Source: Paenibacillus aceti (GTDB lineage Bacteria > Bacillota > Bacilli > Paenibacillales > Paenibacillaceae). Taken from it: a stretch of 64,000 bases of DNA. Every line of letters begins with the position of its first letter. Position 1 is the first letter of the stretch. Location: assembly GCF_003614185.1 (NCBI RefSeq), contig NZ_KZ987724.1, positions 3,872,107 through 3,936,106 of the forward strand. The letters are read 5' to 3'. Both the position numbers and the translations under genes were made by a program. The notes beneath the pieces are model-generated. The model ran no database searches, had not been told where the DNA came from, and worked only from the letters and a program-made list of their open reading frames with translations. Shown one piece after another: positions 46,859 to 56,715 of this stretch.

Positions 46859-49800
46859 ATGAAAAGTATTATTAACTTCTCCATCCGCAATAAATTTGCG
46901 GTTTGGCTACTGACGATCATCGTTACATTTACGGGTCTGTACAGCGGGCTTACGATGAAACAAGAGACTATTCCTAATATCGATGTTCCATTCCTGAGTG
47001 TTACAGCCATTTATCCCGGAGCAGCCCCAGAGGGCGTCGTCCAGGATGTGGCCAAACCGCTAGAACAGAGACTCCGTAATGTGGATGGCGTCAAGACGAT
47101 CACCTCCACTTCCATGGAGAATGCGGCCTCGCTCTTCATTGAATTTAAATATGGCGAGAATCTGGACAATGCCACCGCAGCGGTTCGCGAAGCGCTGAAT
47201 GATGTCAAGCTGCCAGATGATGCCCAGAAACCGCAAATTACGAGATTCAGCATGAACTCTATGCCAGTCGTGTCACTCAGCTTATCCGATACAGCATCGG
47301 GAGATCTGGAGTCACTAACCCAAATTATTAGCAATGATATCGAGCCAGCCCTGGAGGATCTGGATGGCGTTGCCTCTGTGCAGGTCGCTGGACAATATAT
47401 CAATGAAGTAAGCCTTAAGTTCCATCAGGCAAAAATGCAGCAGCTCGGCCTCAGTGAGGACACCGTTAAGGGGATCGTACAAGGCTCGGCTCTGCGGGTT
47501 CCGCTCGGCCTGTTCAATATGGAGCAGGCGCAAAAGGCCGTCGTCGTCGATGGCAACATTACGACGGTGGATGACCTGAAGAATCTGGCTATTCCGGTTA
47601 TTCCGAGCGCAGCCTCCAGTGCTACAGGCGGAGCAGCAGCCGGGCAAGGCAGTATGCCTTCTGGCGCACCTGCAGGAGCAGACGCAGCGGACAATGCAGC
47701 AGCGGCTGGTCAGGATAGCACGGATACAGGAGCGAGCATGGGTACGTCTGCGATACCTCAAGGAGCTATGGGTGCTGCCCCGGTCGGTATCCCGACCGTG
47801 AAGCTCAGCGATATCGCTGACATTGAGATCATCGGTAAGGCAGAATCCATCTCACGCACGAACGGCAAGGAATCGATCGGTATTCAAATTATCAAGGATA
47901 ACGATGCCAATACTGTTGATGTCGTGAAGCATGTAAAAGATAAAACCAAGGAATTAGAGGAGCAATTCGGACATATCGAAATTTCGGTCTTATTAGACCA
48001 GGCACAGCCGATCACGGACTCCGTAAATACAATGCTGTCCAAGGCGGTATTCGGAGCCTTATTCGCCGTCCTGATCATCCTGCTCTTCCTGCGGGATTTC
48101 CGCTCGACGATCATCTCCATCATCTCTATCCCGCTCTCGCTGCTGATTGCAGTTTTGCTGTTGAAGCAGATGGATATTACGCTCAATATGATGACGCTTG
48201 GGGCTATGACCGTCGCCATCGGACGGGTGGTCGATGACTCGATCGTCGTCATCGAGAATATATACCGCAGATTGTCGCTTACTGGCGAGACGCTCAAGGG
48301 CGGCAAGCTGATCGTTGCAGCTACACGGGAAATGTTCGTACCCATTATGTCTTCGACCATTGTAACGATCGCCGTCTTCCTACCATTGGCCTTCGTCAGC
48401 GGAATGGTTGGGCAATTATTCAAGCCGTTCGCCCTTACCATGGTATTCGCCCTGCTCGCCTCCTTGCTGGTAGCGATCACTCTGGTGCCAGCACTGGCCC
48501 ATACGCTATTCCGCAAAGGCTTGAAGAAGACCCATGATCATGACAAGAATCCGCAGGGCTTGGCCCTATTTTATAAGAATATCCTGAACTGGTGTCTGTC
48601 CCATAAGTTGATTACCTTTGGCGCAGCCGTACTTCTGCTCGTGGGCAGCCTATTCCTGACTCCGCTGGTTGGCGTCAGCTTCCTACCGGAGCAGGAGGAC
48701 AAGTATGTAATGCTGACTTATTCTCCAGCACCTGGGGATCTGCTTGAAGATGTTGAAGCCAAGATGCTGCAGGCGGAGAAATACGTCCTCGATCAGAACG
48801 ACGTTGAGAAGATGCAATACTCGATTGGCGGAAGCAATCCGCTTGGCATGAGCTCGGTCAACTCGGCACTCTTCTACATCGGCTATGACAAGGACACGAA
48901 AAAATTCGATAAAGTGAAACAGGAATTGATCGAAGGCTTGCAAAAGGAAGTGCCTGAGGGCAGTTGGTCCGACATGAGCGAGATGATGATGGGCGGTATG
49001 GGCGGCAGCACCATCAGTGTCAATGTGTTCGGCGACAACCTGGAGCAAATCAAGCCGGTATCCGATCAAATTTTGAAGTGGGTGGAGGAAGATACGAAGC
49101 AATTTGAGAAAGGCAAGACCAGCCTCTCTGAGACCTATGATCAATACACCCTTGTGGCAGATCAGCAGAAGCTGAGTTCACTCGGGCTTACGGCAGGGCA
49201 AATTGCTATGAAGCTTAGCCCAGTTCGCGAACGTCCGGTTTTGACGGAAGTGGATATCAAGGGCAAGAACTACAATGTCTACATCGAGACAGATAGCAAC
49301 ACGTATTCCAGCGTAGCAGAGATCGAGAATGAGACGATTATGTCCCCGCTCGGCATCGAGGTGCCGATTAAAGAAGTGGCCAAGGTTGAGAAGGGAACCT
49401 CGCCGAACTCGATTATGCGTACAGACGGGAAGATGGTCGTTGAAGTGAGTGCGAACGTCCTGACTACAGACATCCAGAAGGCCTCCACTTCCCTGCAGGA
49501 TAAAATCGACAAGATGGATAAACCCGACGGGGTAACCGTTAAATTCGGCGGTGTGACCGAACAGATCAATGACACCTTCGGCCAACTCGGCATAGCTATG
49601 CTGGCAGCGATCGCCATTGTATACTTCGTTCTGGTCGTTACCTTCGGCGGAGGCTTGGCACCGTTCACCATTCTGTTCTCCCTGCCGTTTATCGTCATCG
49701 GGGCGATCGTCGGCCTGCTCATCGGCGGTGAAACACTGAACGTATCTGCGTTAATGGGGGTACTGATGCTGATCGGTATTGTCGTCACGAATGCGATCGT

Positions 49801-50101
49801 GTTGATCGACCGTGTTATTCATAAAGAGCGCGAAGGCTTGTCTACCCGCGAGGCTCTGCTTGAAGCAGGGGCTACCCGACTGCGTCCGATTCTTATGACC
49901 GCTCTTGCTACGATCGGCGCTCTGCTGCCGCTCGTCTCCGGTCTGGAGAATAGCGCGGGCATCATTTCCCGCGGTCTCGGAATCACCGTTATCGGCGGCC
50001 TCATCAGCTCCACCCTGCTGACCCTCGTCATCGTACCAGTGGTCTATGAGTTCCTGATGAAATTCCGCCGGCGCGGCCCGGTAACGCATGATCTTGACTA
50101 G
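46859..50101 (+). CDS. RND-family efflux permease (AcrB/SwrC-like)
   Basis: The 1080-residue protein has twelve predicted membrane helices in the RND 1+5+1+5 layout. Family segments include TIPNIDVPFLSVTAIYPGA, GAMTVAIGRVVDDSIVVIEN (the helix 4 proton-relay Asp pair) and LMLIGIVVTNAIVLIDRV. It resembles SwrC/YerP of Bacillus, which exports surfactin. Between about residues 248 and 308 there is a Gly/Ala/Ser-rich insert (AASSATGGAAAGQGSMPSGA and on) in the first porter domain. No membrane-fusion or outer-membrane partner is present, as expected in a Gram-positive. Confidence 0.96.
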   Translation: MKSIINFSIRNKFAVWLLTIIVTFTGLYSGLTMKQETIPNIDVPFLSVTAIYPGAAPEGVVQDVAKPLEQRLRNVDGVKTITSTSMENAASLFIEFKYGENLDNATAAVREALNDVKLPDDAQKPQITRFSMNSMPVVSLSLSDTASGDLESLTQIISNDIEPALEDLDGVASVQVAGQYINEVSLKFHQAKMQQLGLSEDTVKGIVQGSALRVPLGLFNMEQAQKAVVVDGNITTVDDLKNLAIPVIPSAASSATGGAAAGQGSMPSGAPAGADAADNAAAAGQDSTDTGASMGTSAIPQGAMGAAPVGIPTVKLSDIADIEIIGKAESISRTNGKESIGIQIIKDNDANTVDVVKHVKDKTKELEEQFGHIEISVLLDQAQPITDSVNTMLSKAVFGALFAVLIILLFLRDFRSTIISIISIPLSLLIAVLLLKQMDITLNMMTLGAMTVAIGRVVDDSIVVIENIYRRLSLTGETLKGGKLIVAATREMFVPIMSSTIVTIAVFLPLAFVSGMVGQLFKPFALTMVFALLASLLVAITLVPALAHTLFRKGLKKTHDHDKNPQGLALFYKNILNWCLSHKLITFGAAVLLLVGSLFLTPLVGVSFLPEQEDKYVMLTYSPAPGDLLEDVEAKMLQAEKYVLDQNDVEKMQYSIGGSNPLGMSSVNSALFYIGYDKDTKKFDKVKQELIEGLQKEVPEGSWSDMSEMMMGGMGGSTISVNVFGDNLEQIKPVSDQILKWVEEDTKQFEKGKTSLSETYDQYTLVADQQKLSSLGLTAGQIAMKLSPVRERPVLTEVDIKGKNYNVYIETDSNTYSSVAEIENETIMSPLGIEVPIKEVAKVEKGTSPNSIMRTDGKMVVEVSANVLTTDIQKASTSLQDKIDKMDKPDGVTVKFGGVTEQINDTFGQLGIAMLAAIAIVYFVLVVTFGGGLAPFTILFSLPFIVIGAIVGLLIGGETLNVSALMGVLMLIGIVVTNAIVLIDRVIHKEREGLSTREALLEAGATRLRPILMTALATIGALLPLVSGLENSAGIISRGLGITVIGGLISSTLLTLVIVPVVYEFLMKFRRRGPVTHDLD

Positions 50102-50131
50102 ACTACATTCTTGCTAATAAGCCTCCAAAAT

Positions 50132-50177
50132 AAAAAGTTGGACGGAGAAACGTCATGTTTCCCGTCCAACTTTTTTT
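50132..50177 (+). terminator. Rho-independent terminator after the RND gene
   Basis: AAAAAGTTGGACGG pairs with CCGTCCAACTTTTT around a GAAACGTCATGTTTC inner stem-loop, with a seven-T tail. Confidence 0.95.
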
Positions 50178-50220
50178 GTTCTGTCGCTTTAGTTTAGAAA
50201 GAAAGCAGACTCTCCACTGA

Positions 50221-50406
50221 CAAGCGGTCAAAAATGACCTTTAGAGCATGAAAACAACAACTACGCTCCTCCAACGGACACTTTTGACCATTAGAAGCAC
50301 AAAATGCAATTTTTCGCGACAATTTCCCTTGTAATGGACATAATTGTCCGTTACAAAGGCTGGGTGCCACAGGATCAACGCTAACGGACAATTATGTCCG
50401 TGTCCG
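50221..50406. repeat. Family C four-unit intergenic repeat
   Basis: Four short inverted repeats lie at about 50-bp spacing: GGTCAAAAATGACC (50226), GGACACTTTTGACC (50276), GTAATGGACATAATTGTCC (50331, extended by GTTAC) and AACGGACAATTATGTCCGT (50383). Most are flanked by TTA/TAA. The total length (186 bp) and unit number match families A and B, but the sequence differs. Confidence 0.7.
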
Positions 50407-50451
50407 AGTGATCCGGCCAGAACATGGGGATGTTGACATTTTGGGGCACGC

Positions 50452-50498
50452 AAAAGGGGCCGTCTCCAAGTCGAAAGATCGACTTTTGAGACAGCCCC
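50452..50498 (-). terminator. Rho-independent terminator after the TorD-like gene
   Basis: On the minus strand GGGGCTGTCTCAAAAGTCG pairs with CGACTTGGAGACGGCCCC around a short loop, followed by TTTTGCG, 15 bp after the stop. Confidence 0.88.
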
Positions 50499-50512
50499 TA
50501 TCCTATTCTCGT

Positions 50513-51199
50513 TTAACCAAGCTGAGCACGCCAGGTCCGAAGCTTATGCAAATCTTCGACGAGAAATTCGCTCATCATCTCAGCCAACCCGATATATAAA
50601 GGGCTGGTCGTAGCCGATGCCAGCATAGAAGCGAACCGCTCCGTCCATGGCAGCAGATGCGACTCCAGGAACCTGATCTGCAAATTCAGGCTCTCCAGTA
50701 GACTATCGGGCAGACCCAGCTTATCCTGCATCTCCTCCGACATGACAGCCATGAACTCCATCTCCAGGGCGATATGGTCATCCCTCTCCCCGTTCAGCTT
50801 ATTAAACACGATGCCGCTCTCCATATAGATTCTTCTAATATCGGAAATACATTTGAAGGCATCGATTCCATCTTCTCTGGCTCTATATAAGCTCTCACAA
50901 GTAGGTACCTTGGCATCCGAGCCCATGAATAGACGCTCGTACTCCTCCGCCTCATCATAGCAGACCCGGCGAATCTCATGATCCGGTATACTCTCCAAGT
51001 AATTCTTCAATCTCCGTCCGCCACTACTCATCGGTACAGTGTTGCTCAATGCGACCCGTTTATGCCACTGCGCAATCAGAGACATGCGCGGCGGTCTGCC
51101 CAGAAAATCCACCAGCAACCGGTATCCCCAGCCTCTAAGCTTCAACCACTTGGCCTGCTCCCGCGATATGACAACCTGTTCGTTGAACAACATGGTCAT
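50513..51199 (-). CDS. TorD/DmsD/NarJ-family redox-enzyme maturation chaperone
   Basis: The 228-residue all-helical protein has the family hallmark EYERLFMGSDAKVPTCESLYR, HIALEMEFMAVMSEE and a late ESHLLPWTERFASML segment. TorD-like chaperones insert the molybdenum cofactor into, and proofread, oxidoreductases of the DMSO reductase family. The likely client is the molybdopterin protein encoded at 57529-59598. I chose the ATG at 51199, 9 nt after AGGGAG. An FNR-type box and a perfect -10 lie upstream. Confidence 0.88.
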   Translation of the reverse strand: MTMLFNEQVVISREQAKWLKLRGWGYRLLVDFLGRPPRMSLIAQWHKRVALSNTVPMSSGGRRLKNYLESIPDHEIRRVCYDEAEEYERLFMGSDAKVPTCESLYRAREDGIDAFKCISDIRRIYMESGIVFNKLNGERDDHIALEMEFMAVMSEEMQDKLGLPDSLLESLNLQIRFLESHLLPWTERFASMLASATTSPLYIGLAEMMSEFLVEDLHKLRTWRAQLG

Positions 51200-51361
51200 T
51201 TCAGTCATCTCCCTGTTCTATTCTGCGAGATATATATACAAGTCTAAGCTCACTTATGCATCATCGCTTTTAAAAAAAGATGACTTCCTTAATTTTGTTG
51301 GAGATCATCTTTCTTCCATATACCGATACATGATTAAGGGGTATCATGTATCTATACTGAC

Positions 51362-51404
51362 ATTATATACTAATGAAAACGCTTCAATTGTGATTTTTAT
51401 TACA
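51362..51404 (-). promoter_or_regulatory. FNR-type promoter of the TorD-like gene
   Basis: The -10 is TATAAT on the minus strand (51367-51362). The string TGTGATTTTTATTACA (51389-51404) matches TGTGA-N6-TCACA at nine of ten fixed positions. Its centre is 34.5 bp from the end of the -10, which puts it near -41.5, the class II activator position. A cre-like TGAAAACGCTTCAA (51374-51387) overlaps the -35 zone. Confidence 0.55.
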
Positions 51405-51434
51405 TCTTTGTTACAGTTCGGGAAATAGTCATTT

Positions 51435-52091
51435 CTACTCTCCCTGGACATCATTCTGCCTCATTTCGCGAGCAATAAACCTGGCCTGGTCATAATCCGC
51501 CCGATCATTCATGTTGAATTGCAGTACCTGCTTAGCTACACCAAGTCTCTGGGCAAGAGCAGCCCCATCTATATATTCGGCACGAAGACCGGCTGCCCAT
51601 TCGGTCATTCTCAGTCTCCCGCTCACCAGGCTCGTACTGAGCTCCGGCAGCACAGATCTGCTATAGGCCGCTAATAAGGGCTGAACGCGTCCGTCTATTT
51701 TTACAATAATCGCCTGAGTTCGTTCGTCCTCCTGATTCAGAGCGTTCTTCTCGATCTGAGTTGCTCTCGCAACGATAGCTTCAAATACAGCTCGACGGAC
51801 AAAGGGCATGTCACAAGCTACCACCAGATTCCAGGCAGTCGTTGAAGCCGATAACCCGGCGTGTAATCCAGCCAATGGACCCAGGCCCGGATAGAAGTCG
51901 GCCACTACCTTCCGGCCAAGATATTCATAGTCTCGCAGCTCGCCACCCGCGATCAATATCGATTGCGATAGCGGCTCCAGTTCCTCAATCAGCTGTTCAA
52001 TAACCGGTTTGCCATCGAGGGGCAGCAGTGCCTTGTTCATCCCCATCCTGCTAGAACGCCCGCCAGCTATAATAATAGATGTTATCTGCAA
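51435..52091 (-). CDS. mobA: Molybdenum cofactor guanylyltransferase
   Basis: MobA attaches GMP to molybdopterin, giving the cofactor form used by DMSO-reductase-family enzymes. The 218-residue protein has IIIAGGRSSRMGMNKALLPL, PLSQSILIAGG, GLGPLAGLHAGLSAS and VVACDMPFV. I chose the TTG at 52091, with AGGAG 10 nt upstream; the frame continues to 52157 without conserved sequence. It fits with the nearby chaperone and molybdopterin oxidoreductase. Confidence 0.93.
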   Translation of the reverse strand: MQITSIIIAGGRSSRMGMNKALLPLDGKPVIEQLIEELEPLSQSILIAGGELRDYEYLGRKVVADFYPGLGPLAGLHAGLSASTTAWNLVVACDMPFVRRAVFEAIVARATQIEKNALNQEDERTQAIIVKIDGRVQPLLAAYSRSVLPELSTSLVSGRLRMTEWAAGLRAEYIDGAALAQRLGVAKQVLQFNMNDRADYDQARFIAREMRQNDVQGE

Positions 52092-52223
52092 AAGTTCGTT
52101 CACTCCTATGATAAATAATGTAAAATTAAAGAAATACTGGTTTGTATCCCTTTTCATCTGTGTGTAAAATTGGATCAGTAGAAACTTTTTAGAACGACCT
52201 CAAAATAGAAAGGAATGGCGCTT

Positions 52224-53429
52224 TTGCGGGAAAATCAACATCGCACGTCCTCTTTGCTCACTTTGGGACTGCTTAACTTCTTCATCTATGGGACAACCGT
52301 TATCTTTGCGGCTTTCTTTCAATTATATTTGCAGGATATAGGAATGAACAAACTGGAGATCGGTATTCTTCTGGCCACCGGCCCGCTCATCTCTCTGCTG
52401 GCTCACCCCTTCTGGAGACTTATGAGCGACCGATCCCATAATATCCGGCTCATCCTGCTCGTTATGCTCATAGGCTTACTAGCGATCGGACATTTATTAT
52501 TTAGAGTGGATACCTTCCAAATGCTATATTTAGTCATCATGCTTGTGTTCTTCTTCCAGAGTCCCTTGCTCGCCCAGAGCAATACGATGACTCTAGGATA
52601 TACGACAGATACGAAGCAAAGATATGAAACCTATCGCCTATGGGGCTCCCTGGGCTGGGCAACCGCGGCTCTGGCTGCGGGGATTATGATTGATGCGACC
52701 GGGAAGAATGGCTTCTCCCTGCTGTTCAGCATCATGCTCGTTCTGGCCATCGGCTCCGCTCTGATTCTTCCGTCCTCCCGCTTCACAGCGGACACGCCCT
52801 GGATCAGAGGCCGGGAATTCCGGCAGGTGCTGAAGAACAAATATTTTGTCATCTTCATCATTCTCGGCTTCTTCATCGCCATCCCTAATTCGATCAATGC
52901 CTTGTTCATGCCTCTATTCATCAGGGATCTGGGCGGCTCAAGATTATCGGTCGGGATCGCCGTGTTCCTGTCCACCCTGCTGGAGATGGTCGTCTTCGTC
53001 CTGCTGGATCGTTATCTCAAGAATAGAATAACCTATTTCGTCGGTTCCCTAACCATCGTCAGTATTCTGTTCGCTCTGCGCTGGGATCTTATGGCCGATG
53101 CGACCCATCCCATCCAGATCATTCTGATTCAGCTCTTGCACGCAATCACCTTCGGCGGCTTCTTCTATATTGGTAACCGCTTGATCGCCGTATTGCTGCC
53201 CCGCTCGCTCAGAACTGCTGGACAGGCAGTCTACAGCTTCACACTCAGCGGAGTTACGGGTATTATCGCCGGTCTGCTGGGCGGATTCACCTTCCAGGAT
53301 TTCGGGCCAGTCATCATGTATCAAATGGGGATGCTGATGACCTTATTCGCAGCCATCGGCTTCGGTGCTCTATGGTATCATTTCCATAAGAACGGATATC
53401 CAACGATCACATCACAGCAGCAGCCCTGA
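52224..53429 (+). CDS. MFS transporter (MFS_1-like, LacY/nucleoside-symporter type)
   Basis: The 401-residue protein has twelve predicted helices and the helix 2-3 loop FWRLMSDRSHNIR. The RYETYRLWGSLGWATAALAA segment is typical of the LacY/PPP-like branch. AAAGGA lies 9 nt before the TTG at 52224 but only 0-1 nt before an ATG at 52215, so the TTG is the better start. The substrate is unknown. It is divergent from mobA. Confidence 0.88.
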   Translation: MRENQHRTSSLLTLGLLNFFIYGTTVIFAAFFQLYLQDIGMNKLEIGILLATGPLISLLAHPFWRLMSDRSHNIRLILLVMLIGLLAIGHLLFRVDTFQMLYLVIMLVFFFQSPLLAQSNTMTLGYTTDTKQRYETYRLWGSLGWATAALAAGIMIDATGKNGFSLLFSIMLVLAIGSALILPSSRFTADTPWIRGREFRQVLKNKYFVIFIILGFFIAIPNSINALFMPLFIRDLGGSRLSVGIAVFLSTLLEMVVFVLLDRYLKNRITYFVGSLTIVSILFALRWDLMADATHPIQIILIQLLHAITFGGFFYIGNRLIAVLLPRSLRTAGQAVYSFTLSGVTGIIAGLLGGFTFQDFGPVIMYQMGMLMTLFAAIGFGALWYHFHKNGYPTITSQQQP

Positions 53430-53443
53430 TCCCCTTATAATCA

Positions 53444-53515
53444 CAAAAAAGAAAACATCCCCTCCGACCATAACGCCCCTTAGAGGGTAACGCTGGCCGG
53501 AGGTTTGTTTTCTTC
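53444..53515. terminator. Bidirectional terminator between convergent MFS and antiporter genes
   Basis: AAAGAAAACA with CCCTCCGACCA pairs with TGGCCGGAGG and TTTGTTTTCTT, with T-rich tails on both strands. Confidence 0.85.
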
Positions 53516-53575
53516 TTGCAACTTTAGTTTAAACTATGAAATGCATACCATAGCAAGCTTTTTTTCTACAGTTAA

Positions 53576-54745
53576 TTAATCTTCGATTGACAGCTGATTC
53601 TGCGGCTGATTCTTCGGCTGGTTGCCAAGCGTAGCCTTCAGCAGCAACGGAGTCACGATCGTCGTAAGAATCACCACGATGACCAGAACGGTGAAATATC
53701 GCTGCTCCAGCAGACCGCTCTCCAGCCCGATCGTAGCAATAATCAACGCAACCTCTCCGCGTGACACCATCCCTGACCCGATACCAAGCGCTGAGCGTCT
53801 GGAGTATCCGGTGAGTCTGGCACCTAAACCTGAGCCAATCAGCTTCGTTATCAGTGCGAGAATGAAGAATAATATTAATAGTCCAATCTGGGAGCCCAGA
53901 CCTTCGAAGCTGACAGAGAAGCCTACGCTGACGAAGAAGATCGGAACGAAGATCGTATAAGCAATCGGCTGTAATTTATGCTCCACCTCATGCTTGTAAT
54001 CCGTCTGCGATATCGCAAGCCCGGCAGCGAAAGCGCCGATAATTCCCGCTACGCCGAACTGCTCGGCTACATAGGCGAGGAAGAAGCAGAGGATCAGGCC
54101 TGCACTGATAATCGCCTCTGTCACACGCAGAGGAGCCAGTAGCTTCATGATCCATTTGGCGATTTTCCATATGAACAGAGCTACGATCGCGAAGAAAATG
54201 AACTTGTAGCTGATGACCAAGGCCAGATTTACTTCCTCACCACCGACGATACTCATGACAAAAGCGAGCAGGATCACGACCAGAATATCGTCAAGAATCG
54301 CAGCGCCAAGCAATGTCGTGCTCTCCTTACTCCTCATCAGCCCCAGATCCTTAAGGCTCTGAACCGAGATACTGACCGATGTGGCCGAGAGCAGCAAGCC
54401 GAGGAAGATCGCCTTGGAGGAGTCCATGCCGATGGCAATCCCCGTCAAATACCCGCCGAGCAGCGGCATGATGATCCCTCCGACCGCTACCGCCATCGAT
54501 GACTTGAAGGAGCGCTTCAACTCATCGACATTCGTCTCCAGGCCCGCCATGAACATGAGCAGCAGTACCCCGATCTCACTCAATTCCTCGATCATATGTG
54601 AATTCTCAACCCATCCGAGCATCGCCGGGCCGATAATAATTCCGACCAGCAGCTTGCCCACCACCGCAGGCTGCCCCAATCTAGCCGTCAAATCACCTGC
54701 CAGTTTGGTAGCCAATAGAATGATAAGAATCGTCAAATAGAACAT
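53576..54745 (-). CDS. CPA2-family cation/proton antiporter (NapA/GerN/KefB type)
   Basis: The 389-residue protein has about twelve membrane helices with GQPAVVGKLLVGIIIGPAML, MFMAGLETNVDELK, the ion-binding ILDDILVV pair of aspartates and GVAGIIGAFAAGLAIS. No C-terminal TrkA domain is present; the tail is short and Gln/Asn/Pro-rich. It may exchange Na+ or K+ for H+. AGGGGAGG precedes the ATG. Confidence 0.93.
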   Translation of the reverse strand: MFYLTILIILLATKLAGDLTARLGQPAVVGKLLVGIIIGPAMLGWVENSHMIEELSEIGVLLLMFMAGLETNVDELKRSFKSSMAVAVGGIIMPLLGGYLTGIAIGMDSSKAIFLGLLLSATSVSISVQSLKDLGLMRSKESTTLLGAAILDDILVVILLAFVMSIVGGEEVNLALVISYKFIFFAIVALFIWKIAKWIMKLLAPLRVTEAIISAGLILCFFLAYVAEQFGVAGIIGAFAAGLAISQTDYKHEVEHKLQPIAYTIFVPIFFVSVGFSVSFEGLGSQIGLLILFFILALITKLIGSGLGARLTGYSRRSALGIGSGMVSRGEVALIIATIGLESGLLEQRYFTVLVIVVILTTIVTPLLLKATLGNQPKNQPQNQLSIED

Positions 54746-54815
54746 AAATTCCTCCCCTTAAGATGTTGTTTAATATATCGTCTCGTGGACCCTCGCTTTA
54801 GTGCATAGCTGCCCT

Positions 54816-54855
54816 AAAAAAGACAAAGAGGAGCCTGGTTTGACCAGGCTCCTCC
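54816..54855 (-). terminator. Rho-independent terminator after glnS
   Basis: On the minus strand GGAGGAGCCTGGT pairs with ACCAGGCTCCTCT around three bases, followed by TTGTCTTTTTT, about 60 bp after the glnS stop. Confidence 0.92.
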
Positions 54856-54915
54856 GTAAACGAACAGCTATTCACTTACCACCATGATAAATGATACACT
54901 GCCTAAAAAGCAAAT

Positions 54916-56598
54916 TTATTTTTTTGGTAATTGGAACGAGCTCTTCAAAGATACGATCAGATTGAACACAGGATGCCCCGGCGTGGAATACTTCGGATCG
55001 ACATTGAAATACCCATGACGGAAAAATTGGAACTTGTCTTGCGGCTTCGCATCCTTCAATCCTGGCTCGACAAATCCATGCTTAATCGTAAGCGAATTCG
55101 GATTGATCATGTCGAGGAAAGACTTCTCTTCTACCGTCTCTTCCTCTTCAGCATCCTCATTCTCATCCAGAATCAACGGCTCGTACAGGCGGAATTCCGC
55201 TGGAACCGCCCTGCTGGCATCCACCCAGTGGATCGTCCCCTTCACTTTACGTCCCGTAAAGCCGCTTCCACTCTTCGTCTCTGGATCATACGTACAATGG
55301 ATTTCGATCACATTGCCCTCAGCATCCTTGATGACATCATTGCATTTGATGAAATAAGCATGCTTCAAGCGAACCTCATTGCCCGGGAACAGACGGAAAT
55401 ATTTGCTCGGCGGATTCTCCATGAAGTCCTCACGCTCGATATAAATCTCCCGGGAGAACGGGATTTGGCGATGGCCCATTTCCTCATTCTCGCTATTGTT
55501 CTCTGCGTCCAGCAATTCGAACTCCCCTTCAGGATAGTTCGTAATGACGACCTTAAGCGGATCAAGTACCGCCATCGTGCGCGGCGCCTTTAGCTTAAGA
55601 TCCTCACGGATGAAATGCTCTAGCATCTTCAGGTCAATTTTGCCATAGGCCTTGGAAATCCCCGTCTCGAACACAAAAGCTTTAATGGCCTCCGGCGTAT
55701 ATCCACGGCGGCGCAAACCCGAGATCGTCGGCATACGCGGATCGTCCCAACCGTCCACAACACCTTCATCGACCAGCAGCTTCAGCTTGCGCTTACTCGT
55801 CACAGTTTGCTCCAGATTGAGGCGTCCGAATTCGTATTGATGCGGAGTGCATGGCATCTCGGTCTCTTCGATCACCCAATCGTAGAATGGGCGTTGATCC
55901 TCGAATTCCAAGGAACAGAGGGAGTGGGTAACACCCTCGATCGCATCCTCCAGCGGATGGGCGAAGGCATACATCGGATAGATGCACCATTTGTCACCCG
56001 TATTATGATGTGTCGCATGCACGATCCGATAGATCACCGGGTCACGGAGATTGATATTTGGCGATGCCATATCGATCTTGGCCCGCAATACCTTCTCTCC
56101 ATCCTTGAACTCACCATTGCGCATGCGCGTGAACAGATCCAGGTTCTCTTCGATGGAGCGGTCGCGGTAGGGGCTATTCTTCCCCGGTTCGGTCAACGTG
56201 CCGCGCAGCTCGCGAATTTCATCCGCGCTCAAATCATCGACGTAAGCTTTGCCTTTCTCGATCAGCATTACAGCGCGATTATACATTTCATCGAAATAAT
56301 CCGAAGCAAAATGCAGCTCTTCCCAGTCGAAGCCGAGCCATTTAACATCCTCTTTAATAGAATTTACGTATTCGGTATCTTCCTTGGCCGGGTTGGTATC
56401 ATCGAAGCGCAGATGCGTGCGGCCCCCGAATTCATCAGCCAGCGCGAAGTTAATCCAGATCGCCTTGGCATGTCCAATATGCAGGTAGCCGTTCGGCTCC
56501 GGCGGGAAGCGTGTAACTATAGTTGAGTGCTTACCTGTCTTCAAATCTTCAGCAATCACATTTTTAATAAAATTGGGAGGGGTGCTGTTCTTCTCCAC
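54916..56598 (-). CDS. glnS: Glutaminyl-tRNA synthetase
   Basis: The 560-residue class I synthetase has [17 protein letters not shown] (HIGH) and the KMSKS variant TSKRKL, followed by the two C-terminal beta barrels ([33 protein letters not shown]). These mark GlnRS rather than GluRS. I chose the GTG at 56598, with an AAAGGTGAT ribosome site 4 nt upstream. Most Firmicutes lack GlnRS and make Gln-tRNA through GatCAB, so this gene probably entered by transfer and coexists with or replaces that route. No T-box leader is seen. Confidence 0.96.
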   Translation of the reverse strand: MEKNSTPPNFIKNVIAEDLKTGKHSTIVTRFPPEPNGYLHIGHAKAIWINFALADEFGGRTHLRFDDTNPAKEDTEYVNSIKEDVKWLGFDWEELHFASDYFDEMYNRAVMLIEKGKAYVDDLSADEIRELRGTLTEPGKNSPYRDRSIEENLDLFTRMRNGEFKDGEKVLRAKIDMASPNINLRDPVIYRIVHATHHNTGDKWCIYPMYAFAHPLEDAIEGVTHSLCSLEFEDQRPFYDWVIEETEMPCTPHQYEFGRLNLEQTVTSKRKLKLLVDEGVVDGWDDPRMPTISGLRRRGYTPEAIKAFVFETGISKAYGKIDLKMLEHFIREDLKLKAPRTMAVLDPLKVVITNYPEGEFELLDAENNSENEEMGHRQIPFSREIYIEREDFMENPPSKYFRLFPGNEVRLKHAYFIKCNDVIKDAEGNVIEIHCTYDPETKSGSGFTGRKVKGTIHWVDASRAVPAEFRLYEPLILDENEDAEEEETVEEKSFLDMINPNSLTIKHGFVEPGLKDAKPQDKFQFFRHGYFNVDPKYSTPGHPVFNLIVSLKSSFQLPKK

Positions 56599-56715
56599 GG
56601 CTATCACCTTTCATTCATTTAAGTCTCTACATCGTTCCCGATTTTTCTTCTTCTAAATATACCTATATCTAAGTTCAATAGCAAGGCAGGGCCGGGATTC
56701 CCCACATAACTCCCA

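Noticed and set aside
50194-50453. Two overlapping minus-strand open frames downstream of the RND gene
   Set aside because: Both are generated by the family C hairpin units; there is no ribosome site or conserved sequence.
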